64,000 nucleotides of DNA from Skermanella mucosa (GCF_016765655.2 NZ_CP086106.1:4982501-5046500), one strand, 5' to 3'. Positions 8,162 through 16,275 are shown, counted from the first letter of the stretch. Numbers and translations: made by a program. The notes: generated by a model not told the origin, from the sequence alone.

Positions 8162-9616
8162 TCACTCCGCCGCCGCGGGCGCCGCCCGGACCAGCTCGCC
8201 CGGGACGCCGAACGAGCGGCCGAGCCAGCGGGCCGCGGCGGCATGGTCGACCGCCGCCTCGGCGTCCTTGCCGAGGCCGCCGGCCACCTCCAGCCAGCGC
8301 AGCGTCGCCTGGACGTCGCGCTGGGCCTGCGCCTGGGCCAGGGGCGAGCGGTACTGGAGCTCGACCGTCCTGCCGTCCACGGCGACGTCGGGGATCTCGC
8401 CGCGCCGGCGCAGGATCGCGACGGCCCGCATCATCAGCGGCGTCAGCAGCTCGGACTGGAGCCGGCCATAGGTGGCGCCCAGCAGGCGCGACATCTCGGC
8501 CGACCGCTCCAGCACCTCGGTCGCGGTCATCCGGCCGTCCGACACCTGCCCCAGCCGGTCCACCAGCAGGGCGTGCCGGATGCGCCGCCGCAGGTCGTCG
8601 AGCACCAGCTGCGACACGTCGAACCGGCCGGGCGCCGCCAGCGGCGTCAGCCCCGCCGACCCGACCGCCTTGGGGATGATGGTGCCGGGCACCAGCCGGA
8701 TCGTGCCGGGGTTTAGCACCCCGTCGTCGTCGGCTTGCCAGATGCCGGTGACCGCGATCGAGGCGTTCTTGAGCACCAGCTCGACCACCTTGTTGGCGGT
8801 CTTGATGTCGGGCAGCGCCTTCATCACCGGCGACCGGCCATAGGTCTCGCCCGGCGCCTTCAGCCAGCGGAAATTGATGAAGGGCGACCGGGCGAACCGC
8901 CCCTCCGCCAGGACGGCCGCCTCCGCCAGCCCGCTGTCCAGGATCACGCTGTAGCGGTAGGCCGGGCCGTCCTTCAGGACCGCCTCGACCACCGCGAAGC
9001 GGGCCTGGGGATCGCGGGCGGCTTCCCGCTCCAGCGCGTCCGGGACGGCGGCGTCGGGGAACCGCAGCCGGAGCTGCGCCAGCGTCAGCTCGCTGCGCCG
9101 GAAGGTGCCGTCCAGCCGTCCGTCGGCGCCCTCCTCCAGCACGACCTCGGCCAGCGGCACCGCCGTGAAGCGGAAGCCGGAGTAATCGCCCGGCGCCGCC
9201 TCCTCGAACAGCAGGCAGGCGGTCCCGGCGGTCACCAGGTCCAGATAGCATTGGTGCATCTCGACCGCGAAGTTCGACCGGTCGAAGTGCGACTGGAGCG
9301 TGATGGCCGCCTTCTCCAGCACCGGGGCGGCGGCATCCCGCTCGGCGTCGTCCAAGTCCGGCCCGGGCGCCAGGCCGAACCAGCGCGACCAAGGCGGCGT
9401 CAGCTGGGCCAGCAGGCTGGCGGCGAGCTGTTCGACCGCGTCGGCCGCGGTGCCGTCGAACAGCCGGTCGGACTTGCGCTCGCCCGGGATTCCCCCCGGC
9501 CCGAACCCGCCGCCGTGGGGCAAGGCATGGTCGTAGCATTCCTGCCAGTGGGCTTCCCAGACGCTCCGCCTGGACTTGGCTGCGCCGAAGCGCTGGAGCA
9601 GCGCCGGGGCGTCCAT
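8162..9616 (-). CDS. Head-to-tail connector (portal) protein
   Basis: A 484-residue podovirus-type portal. Recognisable parts are SVWEAHWQECYDHALP near the N-terminus, RLFDGTAADAVEQLAASLLA, PPWSRWFGLAP, and a late segment with AILRRRGEIPDVAVDG. In the virion twelve copies form the ring at the capsid vertex through which DNA is packed and ejected. Length is slightly under that of T7 gp8. It follows the 9621 gene by four bases in the same operon. Confidence 0.9.
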   Translation of the reverse strand: MDAPALLQRFGAAKSRRSVWEAHWQECYDHALPHGGGFGPGGIPGERKSDRLFDGTAADAVEQLAASLLAQLTPPWSRWFGLAPGPDLDDAERDAAAPVLEKAAITLQSHFDRSNFAVEMHQCYLDLVTAGTACLLFEEAAPGDYSGFRFTAVPLAEVVLEEGADGRLDGTFRRSELTLAQLRLRFPDAAVPDALEREAARDPQARFAVVEAVLKDGPAYRYSVILDSGLAEAAVLAEGRFARSPFINFRWLKAPGETYGRSPVMKALPDIKTANKVVELVLKNASIAVTGIWQADDDGVLNPGTIRLVPGTIIPKAVGSAGLTPLAAPGRFDVSQLVLDDLRRRIRHALLVDRLGQVSDGRMTATEVLERSAEMSRLLGATYGRLQSELLTPLMMRAVAILRRRGEIPDVAVDGRTVELQYRSPLAQAQAQRDVQATLRWLEVAGGLGKDAEAAVDHAAAARWLGRSFGVPGELVRAAPAAAE

Positions 9617-9620
9617 CGCC

Positions 9621-10022
9621 CTATTCCCCCAGCAGGCGCTTGCGCGCCGGCGCGGCGCCGGTTCCGGCCTGCTGGAGCACGCCGCGCCACGAAGTCAGCA
9701 CCGTGCCGGTCAGGCTGCGGTCGCGCCGGGCCAGCGCCTTCTCAGCGGCGGCCAGCGCATCGGCCCGCTCCTGGGTGGCCGTGGACGTCGTCGGCGCGGG
9801 CGTGGTCGGCGCGGGCGTCACGGCCTCGACCACCGCCGGCTTGGCGGCCGGCTCCTCGATCGGCTTGGCCGGCACGGGGTCGGGCTTGGAAACCACGGGA
9901 GCCGGGACCGGGACAGGCGTCGGGGCCGGCACGGTCAGCACCGGGCTGACGGTTTCCGCCGGTGCCATGGTCGCCGGGGTCACGACCACCGGCGCCTTGG
10001 GAGGTGAGAACATCTTGGCCAT
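9621..10022 (-). CDS. Small Pro/Ala-rich phage protein before portal
   Basis: A 133-residue protein. Residues 1-80 are a low-complexity Pro/Ala/Val/Thr stretch, then comes a charged helix. The C-terminus (SLTGTVLTSWRGVLQQAG, then RKRLLGE) resembles the short proteins often found just before portal genes in alphaproteobacterial and marine podophages. AAGGAG is 9 bp before the ATG. Function is unknown; the conserved tail suggests a head-assembly partner, which is inference. Confidence 0.7.
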   Translation of the reverse strand: MAKMFSPPKAPVVVTPATMAPAETVSPVLTVPAPTPVPVPAPVVSKPDPVPAKPIEEPAAKPAVVEAVTPAPTTPAPTTSTATQERADALAAAEKALARRDRSLTGTVLTSWRGVLQQAGTGAAPARKRLLGE

Positions 10023-10056
10023 GGGGACAGGCTCCTTCGGATTTCGAATGGATTGT

Positions 10057-10506
10057 TCAGGAAAAGGCCGGCGAACCGGCACCCGCGGCCCCGCACGGCA
10101 CCGGCGCCGCCGGGTCCAGCAGCCGCCGATAGAGCTGCCAGGGCGTCACCACCCAGCGGTCGTGCAGCCCCAGCACCCGCTTGGCCGCCTCGACGCAGGT
10201 GAACGGCCCCCAGGGCGCCGGACGGTCCAGGTCGCGCCGGACCGGGGCCGCCACCACGGCGTGCCCGCGCTCGGCGAACCAGCCGACCAGGTCGAAGCCG
10301 GCGGCGACCGGCTGGACCGCGATCTCCAGATGCGGCGACAGCGGGTCCACGGTGATCCAGTGGGTGCCGTCGTTCAGCGCCACGAAGCAGTGGCGGAAGC
10401 CGGGCCGCAGCAGCCGCAGCCACCACAGGTCGGCATCGCCGCAGAACACCACCCAGGCCCGCGGCTCGGCGCGGGGCGGGGCGGCGGGCGACACGGTGCC
10501 GCTCAT
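10057..10506 (-). CDS. Phage protein, possible permuted papain-like fold
   Basis: A 149-residue protein. A first block FRHCFVALNDGTHWITVDPL (around residues 37-56) holds a His within a predicted beta region. A later FTCVEAAKRVLGL block (~102-114) starts a helix with Cys104. His first and Cys in a CVEA helix later is the layout of permuted NlpC/P60 (LRAT-like) hydrolases, which could act on peptidoglycan or lipid, but I cannot confirm the fold. The start overlaps the upstream stop by 4 bp (ATGA), so the two genes are translationally coupled. Confidence 0.65.
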   Translation of the reverse strand: MSGTVSPAAPPRAEPRAWVVFCGDADLWWLRLLRPGFRHCFVALNDGTHWITVDPLSPHLEIAVQPVAAGFDLVGWFAERGHAVVAAPVRRDLDRPAPWGPFTCVEAAKRVLGLHDRWVVTPWQLYRRLLDPAAPVPCGAAGAGSPAFS

Positions 10507-10940
10507 CCCGCGAGCCGGGCATCGGCGACGATGCCCTTCTCGCGCAGGATCGGGTCCAGGAAGTCCAGCGCCTCCCGCCACAGGCCGGACGCCCGCACTT
10601 CCAGCCGGCGGTCGGGGTCGGGCGCCATCAGGCGGCGGCCGTAATGGACCAGCACATGCAGGTGGTCGCGGATCAGCTTGCGCTGGCGGTACAGCCGGTC
10701 GACCACGCGGAGCATGTCGAGCGGCTCGCAGGGGCGCGGCACCATGCCGCGGCCGGCGACGATGCGGGCTCCGGACGCGCGGGCCTCCTGCGCCTGGATG
10801 AACCAGAACCAGGCCTCCTCGGCGCTGTCGAACGGCACTCCGCAATCGTCGGAGAGCGGGACCGGGCGCGGAGAGCCGGGGTTTCCGGCGGGGGAAGGCG
10901 GATTGTGCCGACGGGATGACGGGGACGGGTGGCCGGACAA
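10503..10940 (-). CDS. Alphaproteobacterial prophage protein, unknown function
   Basis: A 145-residue protein. After a ~30-residue Pro/Ser-rich start comes PFDSAEEAWFWFIQAQEAR, then RPCEPLDMLRVVDRLYRQRK and a C-terminal LWREALDFLDPILREKGIV. This Trp/Phe-rich pattern is one I associate with small genes in alphaproteobacterial prophages, without a known role. The start is a TTG at 10940 with a perfect AGGAGG 7 bp upstream. It is the first gene of the structural operon, about 67 bp after the predicted transcription start near 11007. Confidence 0.75.
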   Translation of the reverse strand: MSGHPSPSSRRHNPPSPAGNPGSPRPVPLSDDCGVPFDSAEEAWFWFIQAQEARASGARIVAGRGMVPRPCEPLDMLRVVDRLYRQRKLIRDHLHVLVHYGRRLMAPDPDRRLEVRASGLWREALDFLDPILREKGIVADARLAG

Positions 10941-11008
10941 GGCGGCACCTCCTGGGCGGACGGGATTTCGGGAAAGGGTGTCTTCCGGCGGGAAGAACCC
11001 CCTTGATG

Positions 11009-11034
11009 TTCCCCTTATGTTCCGCTTTAATTCC
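11009..11034. promoter_or_regulatory. Three 11-bp-spaced GGAA (TTCC) operator repeats
   Basis: TTCC occurs at 11009-11012, 11020-11023 and 11031-11034, in the context TGTTCC, TGTTCC and AATTCC, exactly one DNA turn apart. They cover the spacer and the -10 flanks of the minus-strand phage promoter, as expected for a repressor operator. Two further TTCC sites occur at 11059 and 11095 beside the repressor start. Confidence 0.55.
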
Positions 11035-11042
11035 TACGTCAA
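11014..11042 (-). promoter_or_regulatory. Promoter of phage structural operon
   Basis: Minus strand TTGACG (11042-11037), 17 bp, CATAAG (11019-11014). It directs transcription into the gene starting at 10940. Confidence 0.6.
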
Positions 11043-11099
11043 GCTCTTTGTGAAAACGTTCCTAGGGACATGAGGACCAGAATATGTGAAATTGTTCCC

Positions 11100-11732
11100 A
11101 TGCTTAAACACGCAGACATATGGCAGGCGATCGATCGCCTCGCAGCCCAGAACGGGCTGTCGGCCTCCGGCCTCGCGCGGCGGGCCGGGCTGGACCCGAC
11201 GACCTTCAACAAGAGCAAGCGGACCACGACCGAGGGGAAGCTGCGCTGGCCGTCGACCGAGAGCATCTCGAAGGTGCTGGAGGCGACCGCCAGCTCGTTC
11301 AGCGACTTCGTCAGCCTGGTCGACAACGAGCAGATCACGGGCGCCACCCAGCGCATCCCGGTGATCGGCTATGCCCAGGCGGGCGCCCAGGGCTTCTTCG
11401 ACGACGCGGGCTATCCCGTCGGCAGCGGCTGGGACGAGTTGCAGTTCCCGCATGTCGGCGATCCCCAGGCCTATGCGCTGGAGATCACCGGCGACAGCAT
11501 GGAGCCGGTCTACCGGGACGGCGACATCATCATCGTCTCGCCCTCGGCCAGCCTGCGGCGCGGCGACCGGGTGGTGGTCAAGACCACCGGCGGCGAGGTG
11601 ATGGCCAAGCAGCTGCTGCGCTCGACCGCCAACCGGATCGAGCTCCAGTCGATCAACCCGGCCCACCCGCTGCGCACGCTCAGCCCGACCGAGATCACCT
11701 GGATGGCGCGGATCGTCTGGGCCAGCCAGTAG
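11100..11732 (+). CDS. HTH-S24 peptidase-type repressor (CI/LexA-like)
   Basis: A 210-residue regulator starting MLKHADIWQAIDRLAA. The N-terminal HTH region contains NGLSASGLARRAGLDPTTFN. The C-terminal S24 domain has ITGDSMEPVYRDGDIIIV, with the catalytic Ser in GDSM, and GDRVVVKTTGGEVMAKQL, which supplies the catalytic Lys region. Such proteins repress until RecA-type self-cleavage; non-cleaving members also exist. It is divergent from the phage structural operon, whose promoter is covered by phased GGAA repeats, so it is the likely repressor. A longer start at 11070 is possible; neither start has a clear ribosome-binding site. Confidence 0.85.
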   Translation: MLKHADIWQAIDRLAAQNGLSASGLARRAGLDPTTFNKSKRTTTEGKLRWPSTESISKVLEATASSFSDFVSLVDNEQITGATQRIPVIGYAQAGAQGFFDDAGYPVGSGWDELQFPHVGDPQAYALEITGDSMEPVYRDGDIIIVSPSASLRRGDRVVVKTTGGEVMAKQLLRSTANRIELQSINPAHPLRTLSPTEITWMARIVWASQ

Positions 11733-11768
11733 GCCGCCGGGAGACGGCCAGGGCGGCGGCTTAGGATT

Positions 11769-11810
11769 GGAATAAATTCCTTTGACAGTGGGGTGGGTTT
11801 GTGGTCATAT
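11769..11810 (+). promoter_or_regulatory. Promoter with GGAATAAATTCC operator, leaderless
   Basis: TTGACA (11782-11787), 17 bp, TCATAT (11805-11810). The predicted start falls on the ATG at 11817. Just upstream is the inverted repeat GGAATAAATTCC (11769-11780), using the same GGAA half-site as the phage promoter. Confidence 0.55.
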
Positions 11811-11816
11811 CGCCCC

Positions 11817-12182
11817 ATGATGGACGATTCGCACCCCAACGCCGCCGATCCGGCGACTCTTCTGGCCGACCTGTATCTGGATTTTTCCGGCCCGCCGCCG
11901 CGTGCGGCCCTGTCGGCGGCACTTTTGGGCGGCCGCGCCCCTCGTGACGCCGGGCGGATCGCGGCGGCCGGGCGCTTGGCCTCCCGCCTCGCCGCCGATG
12001 CCCGACTCGGCATCGCCCGCCGCCGGGCGGCCTTCGGGCGCAGCATTACGCGAGCCGATCCTCAAAACGATCCCCGGACCGATCCATGGCTCGCCCGCCT
12101 CGTCGCCGACCTGGCGCTTCACCGGGCGAGCGCGGTGGCCCGCATGGCGTCGGCTCACTCCATGCCGAGCGCCATCTTGTAA
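11817..12182 (+). CDS. Hypothetical protein, putative leaderless gene
   Basis: A 121-residue protein ([20 protein letters not shown]...), Ala/Arg-rich and probably all-helical. I recognise no family. Support comes from the well-formed TTGACA promoter whose start point coincides with the ATG and from codon usage typical of the region. Its 3' end overlaps the convergent gapR-like gene by 28 bp, which lowers confidence. Its operator-like palindrome suggests control by the repressor encoded immediately upstream. Confidence 0.5.
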   Translation: MMDDSHPNAADPATLLADLYLDFSGPPPRAALSAALLGGRAPRDAGRIAAAGRLASRLAADARLGIARRRAAFGRSITRADPQNDPRTDPWLARLVADLALHRASAVARMASAHSMPSAIL

Positions 12183-12442
12183 AGCTCGATCAACTCTTCT
12201 TCCTCCTGACGCTCCTCCTTGGCCTTCTTGCGAAGCCGGATGATCGTCCGGATGATCTTCACGTCGAAGCCGGTGCCCTTGGCCTCGAGATAGACATCCT
12301 TGATGTCGTCCGAGATGCCCTTCTTCTCTTCCTCGAGTCGCTCGATGCGCTCCACGAACGAGCGCAGGCGATCGGCGGCGATACCGCCGACATCGTTCGC
12401 CGGCCCGGCATCGGCCCGCGCCGCAACTGAAGTGTCCGTCAT
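12155..12442 (-). CDS. gapR: GapR-family (DUF2312) nucleoid protein
   Basis: A 95-residue protein. After a short variable start, [20 protein letters not shown], then [20 protein letters not shown] and [20 protein letters not shown] follow the whole length of the DUF2312 family, including Caulobacter GapR. GapR clamps over-twisted DNA ahead of replication and transcription and stimulates topoisomerases. Family members also occur on phages and plasmids, so the location beside a prophage leaves open whether this is the chromosomal gene or a mobile copy. Confidence 0.88.
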   Translation of the reverse strand: MTDTSVAARADAGPANDVGGIAADRLRSFVERIERLEEEKKGISDDIKDVYLEAKGTGFDVKIIRTIIRLRKKAKEERQEEEELIELYKMALGME

Positions 12443-12563
12443 GAATTCCTCGTCACCAGAAACGACCTGTCGGAGGCACCATAGCCAATCCGACGGCCAA
12501 GGGCACCCCCGCCGACGCCCCGCCCAGAGAATCTTGTCCCCCACCCCCTTCTGGGGGAGAATG

Positions 12564-12664
12564 CCGTAGGTCGGACTTCGCCCGCCAGGGCGAACTCCAA
12601 CGCCCTGCATCGACGCCCCGGCTCCCTCCGTCGGCGTCGGCCTTCGGCCGAGGCCGACCTACGG
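12564..12664. repeat. Short palindromic intergenic repeat with 11-bp ends
   Basis: Perfect inverted ends CCGTAGGTCGG (12564-12574) and CCGACCTACGG (12654-12664) around GC-rich sequence. This resembles the dispersed CGTAGGTCGG-type repeats of many proteobacteria. It lies in the 270 bp between gapR and the DUF1244 gene. Confidence 0.5.
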
Positions 12665-12712
12665 AATACCGGTCAAAAGCCCTGTCCCGCGGCCCGGCCG
12701 GGCCGCCGCCCC

Positions 12713-13024
12713 TCAGTGGTCCGAACGGGCCTGCGCCGCCGCGAAGGCCTGCTGCTTCTCGGCCGATGCCTCGGACTGGTGCTTGCTCTTCCACTCCTCA
12801 TAGGGCATGCCGTAGATGATCTCCCGCGCCTCGTCGTAGCTCATCTCCATCCCCTTGCCCTCGGCGGCGGCCCGGTACCATTTCGACAGGCAGTTCCGGC
12901 AGAACCCCGCCAGGTTCATCATGTCGATGTTCTGCACGTCGGTGCGGTTGCGCAGGTGCTCGACCAATTGCCGGAAGGCCGCGGCCTCAAGCTCGGTGCG
13001 CGTGCGTTCGTCCAGTTCGGTCAT
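12713..13024 (-). CDS. DUF1244 family protein
   Basis: A 103-residue protein. The central FRQLVEHLRNRTDVQNIDMM and LAGFCRNCLSKWYRAA stretches and the later IIYGMPYEEWKSKHQ define DUF1244, a small helical family conserved in proteobacteria with solved structures but no established function. The two Cys residues of FCRNC are invariant in the family. The start at 13024 has GGGGAG 9 bp upstream. Confidence 0.9.
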   Translation of the reverse strand: MTELDERTRTELEAAAFRQLVEHLRNRTDVQNIDMMNLAGFCRNCLSKWYRAAAEGKGMEMSYDEAREIIYGMPYEEWKSKHQSEASAEKQQAFAAAQARSDH

Positions 13025-13166
13025 CGTCGTCCACTCCCCAAAGCGCTCCCGTCCAAGCGAAAGCCGTCGGCTTGACATGGCATCGCCCGCCGCCGGGCGC
13101 AACCGCTTCGTCGGGAGGAGCGGTGCCGAACGGACCGTGCGGAACGCGCCGATGCGCCCGCCGCCC

Positions 13167-14321
13167 TCAGCCCGCCGCCGCCGGCTCCAGCCCGTGCAGG
13201 GTCTCGCCGATCAGCCAGTCCACCACCAGCTTCAGCGCGTCCTCCGCCGAGGCGCCGGCCGCCAGCGCCTCCTGGTAGACGGCGACTTGCCGGTGGGCGC
13301 TGGTGCCCCGGGCCACGATGCCCCGGGCGTTCTCGATCGCCTCGACGCAGCCCAGCGCCTCGGCGTCCTCGCGCAGCAGGCCGATCAGCTCCTCCAGCAG
13401 CTCGCCATAGGGGACGATGCCGCCTCGGCCGAAATCGATCAGGCCGGCGTCGAAGCCGTAGCGCTGCGCCCGCCAACGATTCTCCTCCAGCAGCAGGTTG
13501 CGGTAGCGCCGCCACGCGACGTTGCCGCGCCGCAGCCGCCACAGCATGCGCAGCAGGCAGACATAGAAGGCGGCGACGGTCAGCGTGTCGTCCAGCCGGG
13601 TGCAGATGTCGCTGATCCGCATCTCCAGCGTCGGGAACCGGCCCGATGGGCGGATGTCCCACCACAGCTTGGTCGCGTCCTCGATCACCCCGGCATCGAC
13701 CAGGGCGCCGACCTGCTGCTGGAACTCGCCGAAGCTCTGGTACTCCTCCGGCATGCCCGTGCGGGGCAGCTCGTTCCAGACCGCCAGCCGATAGCTCTTC
13801 AGCCCGCTGTCCTGCCCCTGCCAGAACGGCGAGGAGGTGGACAGCGCCAGCAGGTGGGGCAGGAAGTAGCGCACCTGGTTCATCAGGTCGATGCGCAGGT
13901 TCTCGTCCTCGATCCCGACATGGACATGCATGCCGCAGATCATCAGCCGTCGCGCCGGCGCCCCGATGTCGCGGGCCAGCATGTTGTAGCGGTCGCGGTT
14001 GGTGTGCTTCTGCGGCAGCCACACCGCGAACGGGTGGGTGGAGGCCGCGATAGGCGCCAGCCCGTAGCGGTCCGCCACGCCGGCGACCGAACGGCGCAGC
14101 CGGGCCAGTTCGGTCCGTGCCTCCGACAGGTCGGCGCAGACGCGGGTGCCGATCTCGATCTGGCAGCGCAGGAACTCGGGATGGACCTGCTCGGGCGCCA
14201 CGGCGGCGCAGGCCTCCAGCATGTCCTCGGGCGGGTCGGGCACGATATCGCGGGTCTGCCGGTCTACCAGCAGGTATTCCTCTTCGATGCCGAGCGTGAA
14301 GCTGGGGGCCGGTGCAGCCAT
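13167..14321 (-). CDS. Carboxylate-amine ligase (YbdK/GCS2 family)
   Basis: A 384-residue glutamate-cysteine-ligase-2 family enzyme. It opens with FTLGIEEEYLLVDRQTRDI and has CGMHVHVGIEDENLRIDLMN, DIRPSGRFPTLEMRISDICT and ALGCVEAIENARGIV, all family signatures. Members join a carboxylate such as glutamate to an amine with ATP; the physiological substrate here is unknown. It starts five bases after the N-formylglutamate amidohydrolase stop in the same direction, so the two form an operon. The open frame continues far upstream, but the family N-terminus fixes the start at 14321. Confidence 0.9.
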   Translation of the reverse strand: MAAPAPSFTLGIEEEYLLVDRQTRDIVPDPPEDMLEACAAVAPEQVHPEFLRCQIEIGTRVCADLSEARTELARLRRSVAGVADRYGLAPIAASTHPFAVWLPQKHTNRDRYNMLARDIGAPARRLMICGMHVHVGIEDENLRIDLMNQVRYFLPHLLALSTSSPFWQGQDSGLKSYRLAVWNELPRTGMPEEYQSFGEFQQQVGALVDAGVIEDATKLWWDIRPSGRFPTLEMRISDICTRLDDTLTVAAFYVCLLRMLWRLRRGNVAWRRYRNLLLEENRWRAQRYGFDAGLIDFGRGGIVPYGELLEELIGLLREDAEALGCVEAIENARGIVARGTSAHRQVAVYQEALAAGASAEDALKLVVDWLIGETLHGLEPAAAG

Positions 14322-14326
14322 GATCC

Positions 14327-15148
14327 TCAGAAATGCTGGATGCGATACAAGGTAGGGTCGGCCAGGACCTCGTCCAGGGCCTCGCCCAGGATGCCGGCCC
14401 ATTCGGCGGCACCATGGCGGGTGTCGATCAGGTCCTGGCGGATCTCCACCAGCAGATGGGGCAGCCCCGGCACCACCGCATGACGGTCGATGGTCGATCC
14501 CTCCGTGCCCTTGCCGGTATAGGGCTCGTTGTCGCCGACCACCAGGCGGGCGTCGGCCCGGAGCCGTTCCATCACCGGCACCGGCATGCGGGGATCGCGG
14601 TCCCACAGGATGCCGATATGCCAGGGCCGCTCGATACCGTTCATCACGGGGGTGAAGCTGTGGATCGACACGACCGCCGGAACCTGCCCGCGCCCGCGCA
14701 GCCGGTCGATCTCGGCGGCCGCGGTCGAGTGGTACGGCCAGAACAGCCCGTCCACCCGCTGCGCCGCCTCCGCCGGGTCCAGCGCCCGGTTGCCCGGCAC
14801 CACCACGCCGTCGCTGATCACCGGAATCGACGTCGGATCGTCCAGGTCGCGGTTGAGATCGATGATCAGGCGGGAATAGCCGGACAGCACGGCCGCCGCG
14901 TCCCAGCGCTCCACCAGCGCCCGGGTCACGTCGGCGGCACCGATGTCGTAGGCGATGTGCCGGGACAGCGCCGCGTCGTCCAGCCCCAGCGTCCCCAGCG
15001 ACGCGGGCATGGCGTTGGAGGCGTGGTCGCACAGCAGCAGGACCGGCGCGCGGCCTTCGCGGTTCAGGACCGTCACCGGCGGCGGATCGCCGGGACCGAG
15101 CAGCGGCGGCATCGCCGAGGGCTTGGGAGCCGTGGAGGAAGCAGACAT
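14327..15148 (-). CDS. N-formylglutamate amidohydrolase family protein
   Basis: A 273-residue protein. LLLCDHASNAMPASLGTLGL and SRLIIDLNRDLDDPTSIPV near the N-terminus, VVSIHSFTPVMNG in the middle and VGDNEPYTGK further on are the metal-binding and substrate motifs of the FGase family. FGase hydrolyses N-formyl-L-glutamate in histidine degradation, but homologues outside hut operons often have other N-acyl amino acid or peptide substrates. Here it is paired with a carboxylate-amine ligase rather than hut genes. The start at 15148 excludes an upstream extension without family similarity. Confidence 0.88.
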   Translation of the reverse strand: MSASSTAPKPSAMPPLLGPGDPPPVTVLNREGRAPVLLLCDHASNAMPASLGTLGLDDAALSRHIAYDIGAADVTRALVERWDAAAVLSGYSRLIIDLNRDLDDPTSIPVISDGVVVPGNRALDPAEAAQRVDGLFWPYHSTAAAEIDRLRGRGQVPAVVSIHSFTPVMNGIERPWHIGILWDRDPRMPVPVMERLRADARLVVGDNEPYTGKGTEGSTIDRHAVVPGLPHLLVEIRQDLIDTRHGAAEWAGILGEALDEVLADPTLYRIQHF

Positions 15149-15315
15149 GACCCGCACTATACCCGAATCGCCGCGCGGCGAAATGCCCCGCGACACTGAA
15201 ATCCGGGAGCATGGCCGCCCTGACGAAATCCTCCCTTGCCACGGCACCCCCGCCGGGTGTCCATGCACATCCCGCGCGTCCCTTTCCCGGCCCCGTCTCC
15301 TTCGGAACCTTCCCG

Positions 15316-16275
15316 ATGCCCAGCGTCCCTCCGGCCACCCCTCCGGTCCCCTCGACCAAGACCATCGCCCCGGGTCTGTCCCCCGCGGCCATAGCGGCCG
15401 ACCGCGCAGCGCGGATCGCCCTTATCGCCCTGCTGGTGGGCGCGCTCGGCATCGCGCTGTCGCCGATCTTCGTCCGGCTGAGCGAGATCGGGCCGACCGC
15501 CACGGCGTTCTGGCGCATCGGCTTCGCCATGCCGGTGCTGCTGGCCTGGCTGGCGCTGGAAGGGCGCGGCACGGCGGCCCCCCGCCGTCCCTCGACCCGG
15601 AGGGACTATCTGCGGCTGACCTGGGCCGGCCTGTTCTTCGCGGGGGACCTGGCGGTCTGGCACTGGTCGATCCAGTTCACCTCCGTCGCCAACTCGACCC
15701 TGCTCGCCAACTTCGCGCCGATTTTCGTCACGCTGGTGTCCTGGGCGGTGTTCAAGCAGCGCTTCTCGCGGACCTTCATCGCCGGGCTGGCCCTGGCGAT
15801 CGGCGGTGCCGTCGTGCTGATGGGCGAGAGCCTGAACCTCAGCCTCAGCCACCTGTTCGGCGACGCGCTGGGCGTCGTCACGGCCATGTTCTACGCCGGC
15901 TACATCCTGTCGGTCGGCCGGCTGCGGGCGGAGTTCTCGACCGCCACCATCATGACCTGGACCGGGCTGGTGACCGGCCTGACCCTGATGCCCCTGGCCC
16001 TGCTGTCGGGCGAAAGCCTGATCGCCCCCAGCCTGTACGGCTGGCTGGTGCTGGCGGGCCTGGGCGTGATCAGCCATGCCGGCGGGCAGAGCCTGATCGC
16101 CTACGCCCTGGCCCACCTGCCGCCGGCCTTCTCCTCGGTCAGCCTGCTCCTGCAACCCGCCGCCGCCGGCGTGTTCGCCTGGATCCTGCTGGACGAACCG
16201 CTGAGCGCCTGGCAGGCCGCCGGCGCCGCCATCGTCCTGGCCGGCATCTTCATCGCCCGGCGGGGCAGCCGGTAG
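15316..16275 (+). CDS. EamA-type (DMT) transporter
   Basis: A 319-residue inner-membrane protein with about ten hydrophobic segments in two repeated EamA halves, e.g. LGIALSPIFVRLSEIGPTAT in the first and IIMTWTGLVTGLTL in the second. The drug/metabolite superfamily exports amino acids, purines or similar metabolites; the substrate is not predictable. It is divergent from the amidohydrolase gene. The ATG at 15316 is chosen because the longer frame to 15211 encodes a Pro-rich stretch; neither start has a good ribosome-binding site. Confidence 0.85.
   Translation: MPSVPPATPPVPSTKTIAPGLSPAAIAADRAARIALIALLVGALGIALSPIFVRLSEIGPTATAFWRIGFAMPVLLAWLALEGRGTAAPRRPSTRRDYLRLTWAGLFFAGDLAVWHWSIQFTSVANSTLLANFAPIFVTLVSWAVFKQRFSRTFIAGLALAIGGAVVLMGESLNLSLSHLFGDALGVVTAMFYAGYILSVGRLRAEFSTATIMTWTGLVTGLTLMPLALLSGESLIAPSLYGWLVLAGLGVISHAGGQSLIAYALAHLPPAFSSVSLLLQPAAAGVFAWILLDEPLSAWQAAGAAIVLAGIFIARRGSR

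Noticed and set aside
1-10940. Gene transfer agent instead of a phage
   Set aside because: The alphaproteobacterial GTA is siphovirus-like with HK97-type capsid and a long tail; this module is podovirus-type (T7-like).
14322-15572. N-terminal extension of the carboxylate-amine ligase frame to about 800 residues
   Set aside because: The extension is low-complexity and runs across the amidohydrolase gene; the family N-terminus begins at 14321.
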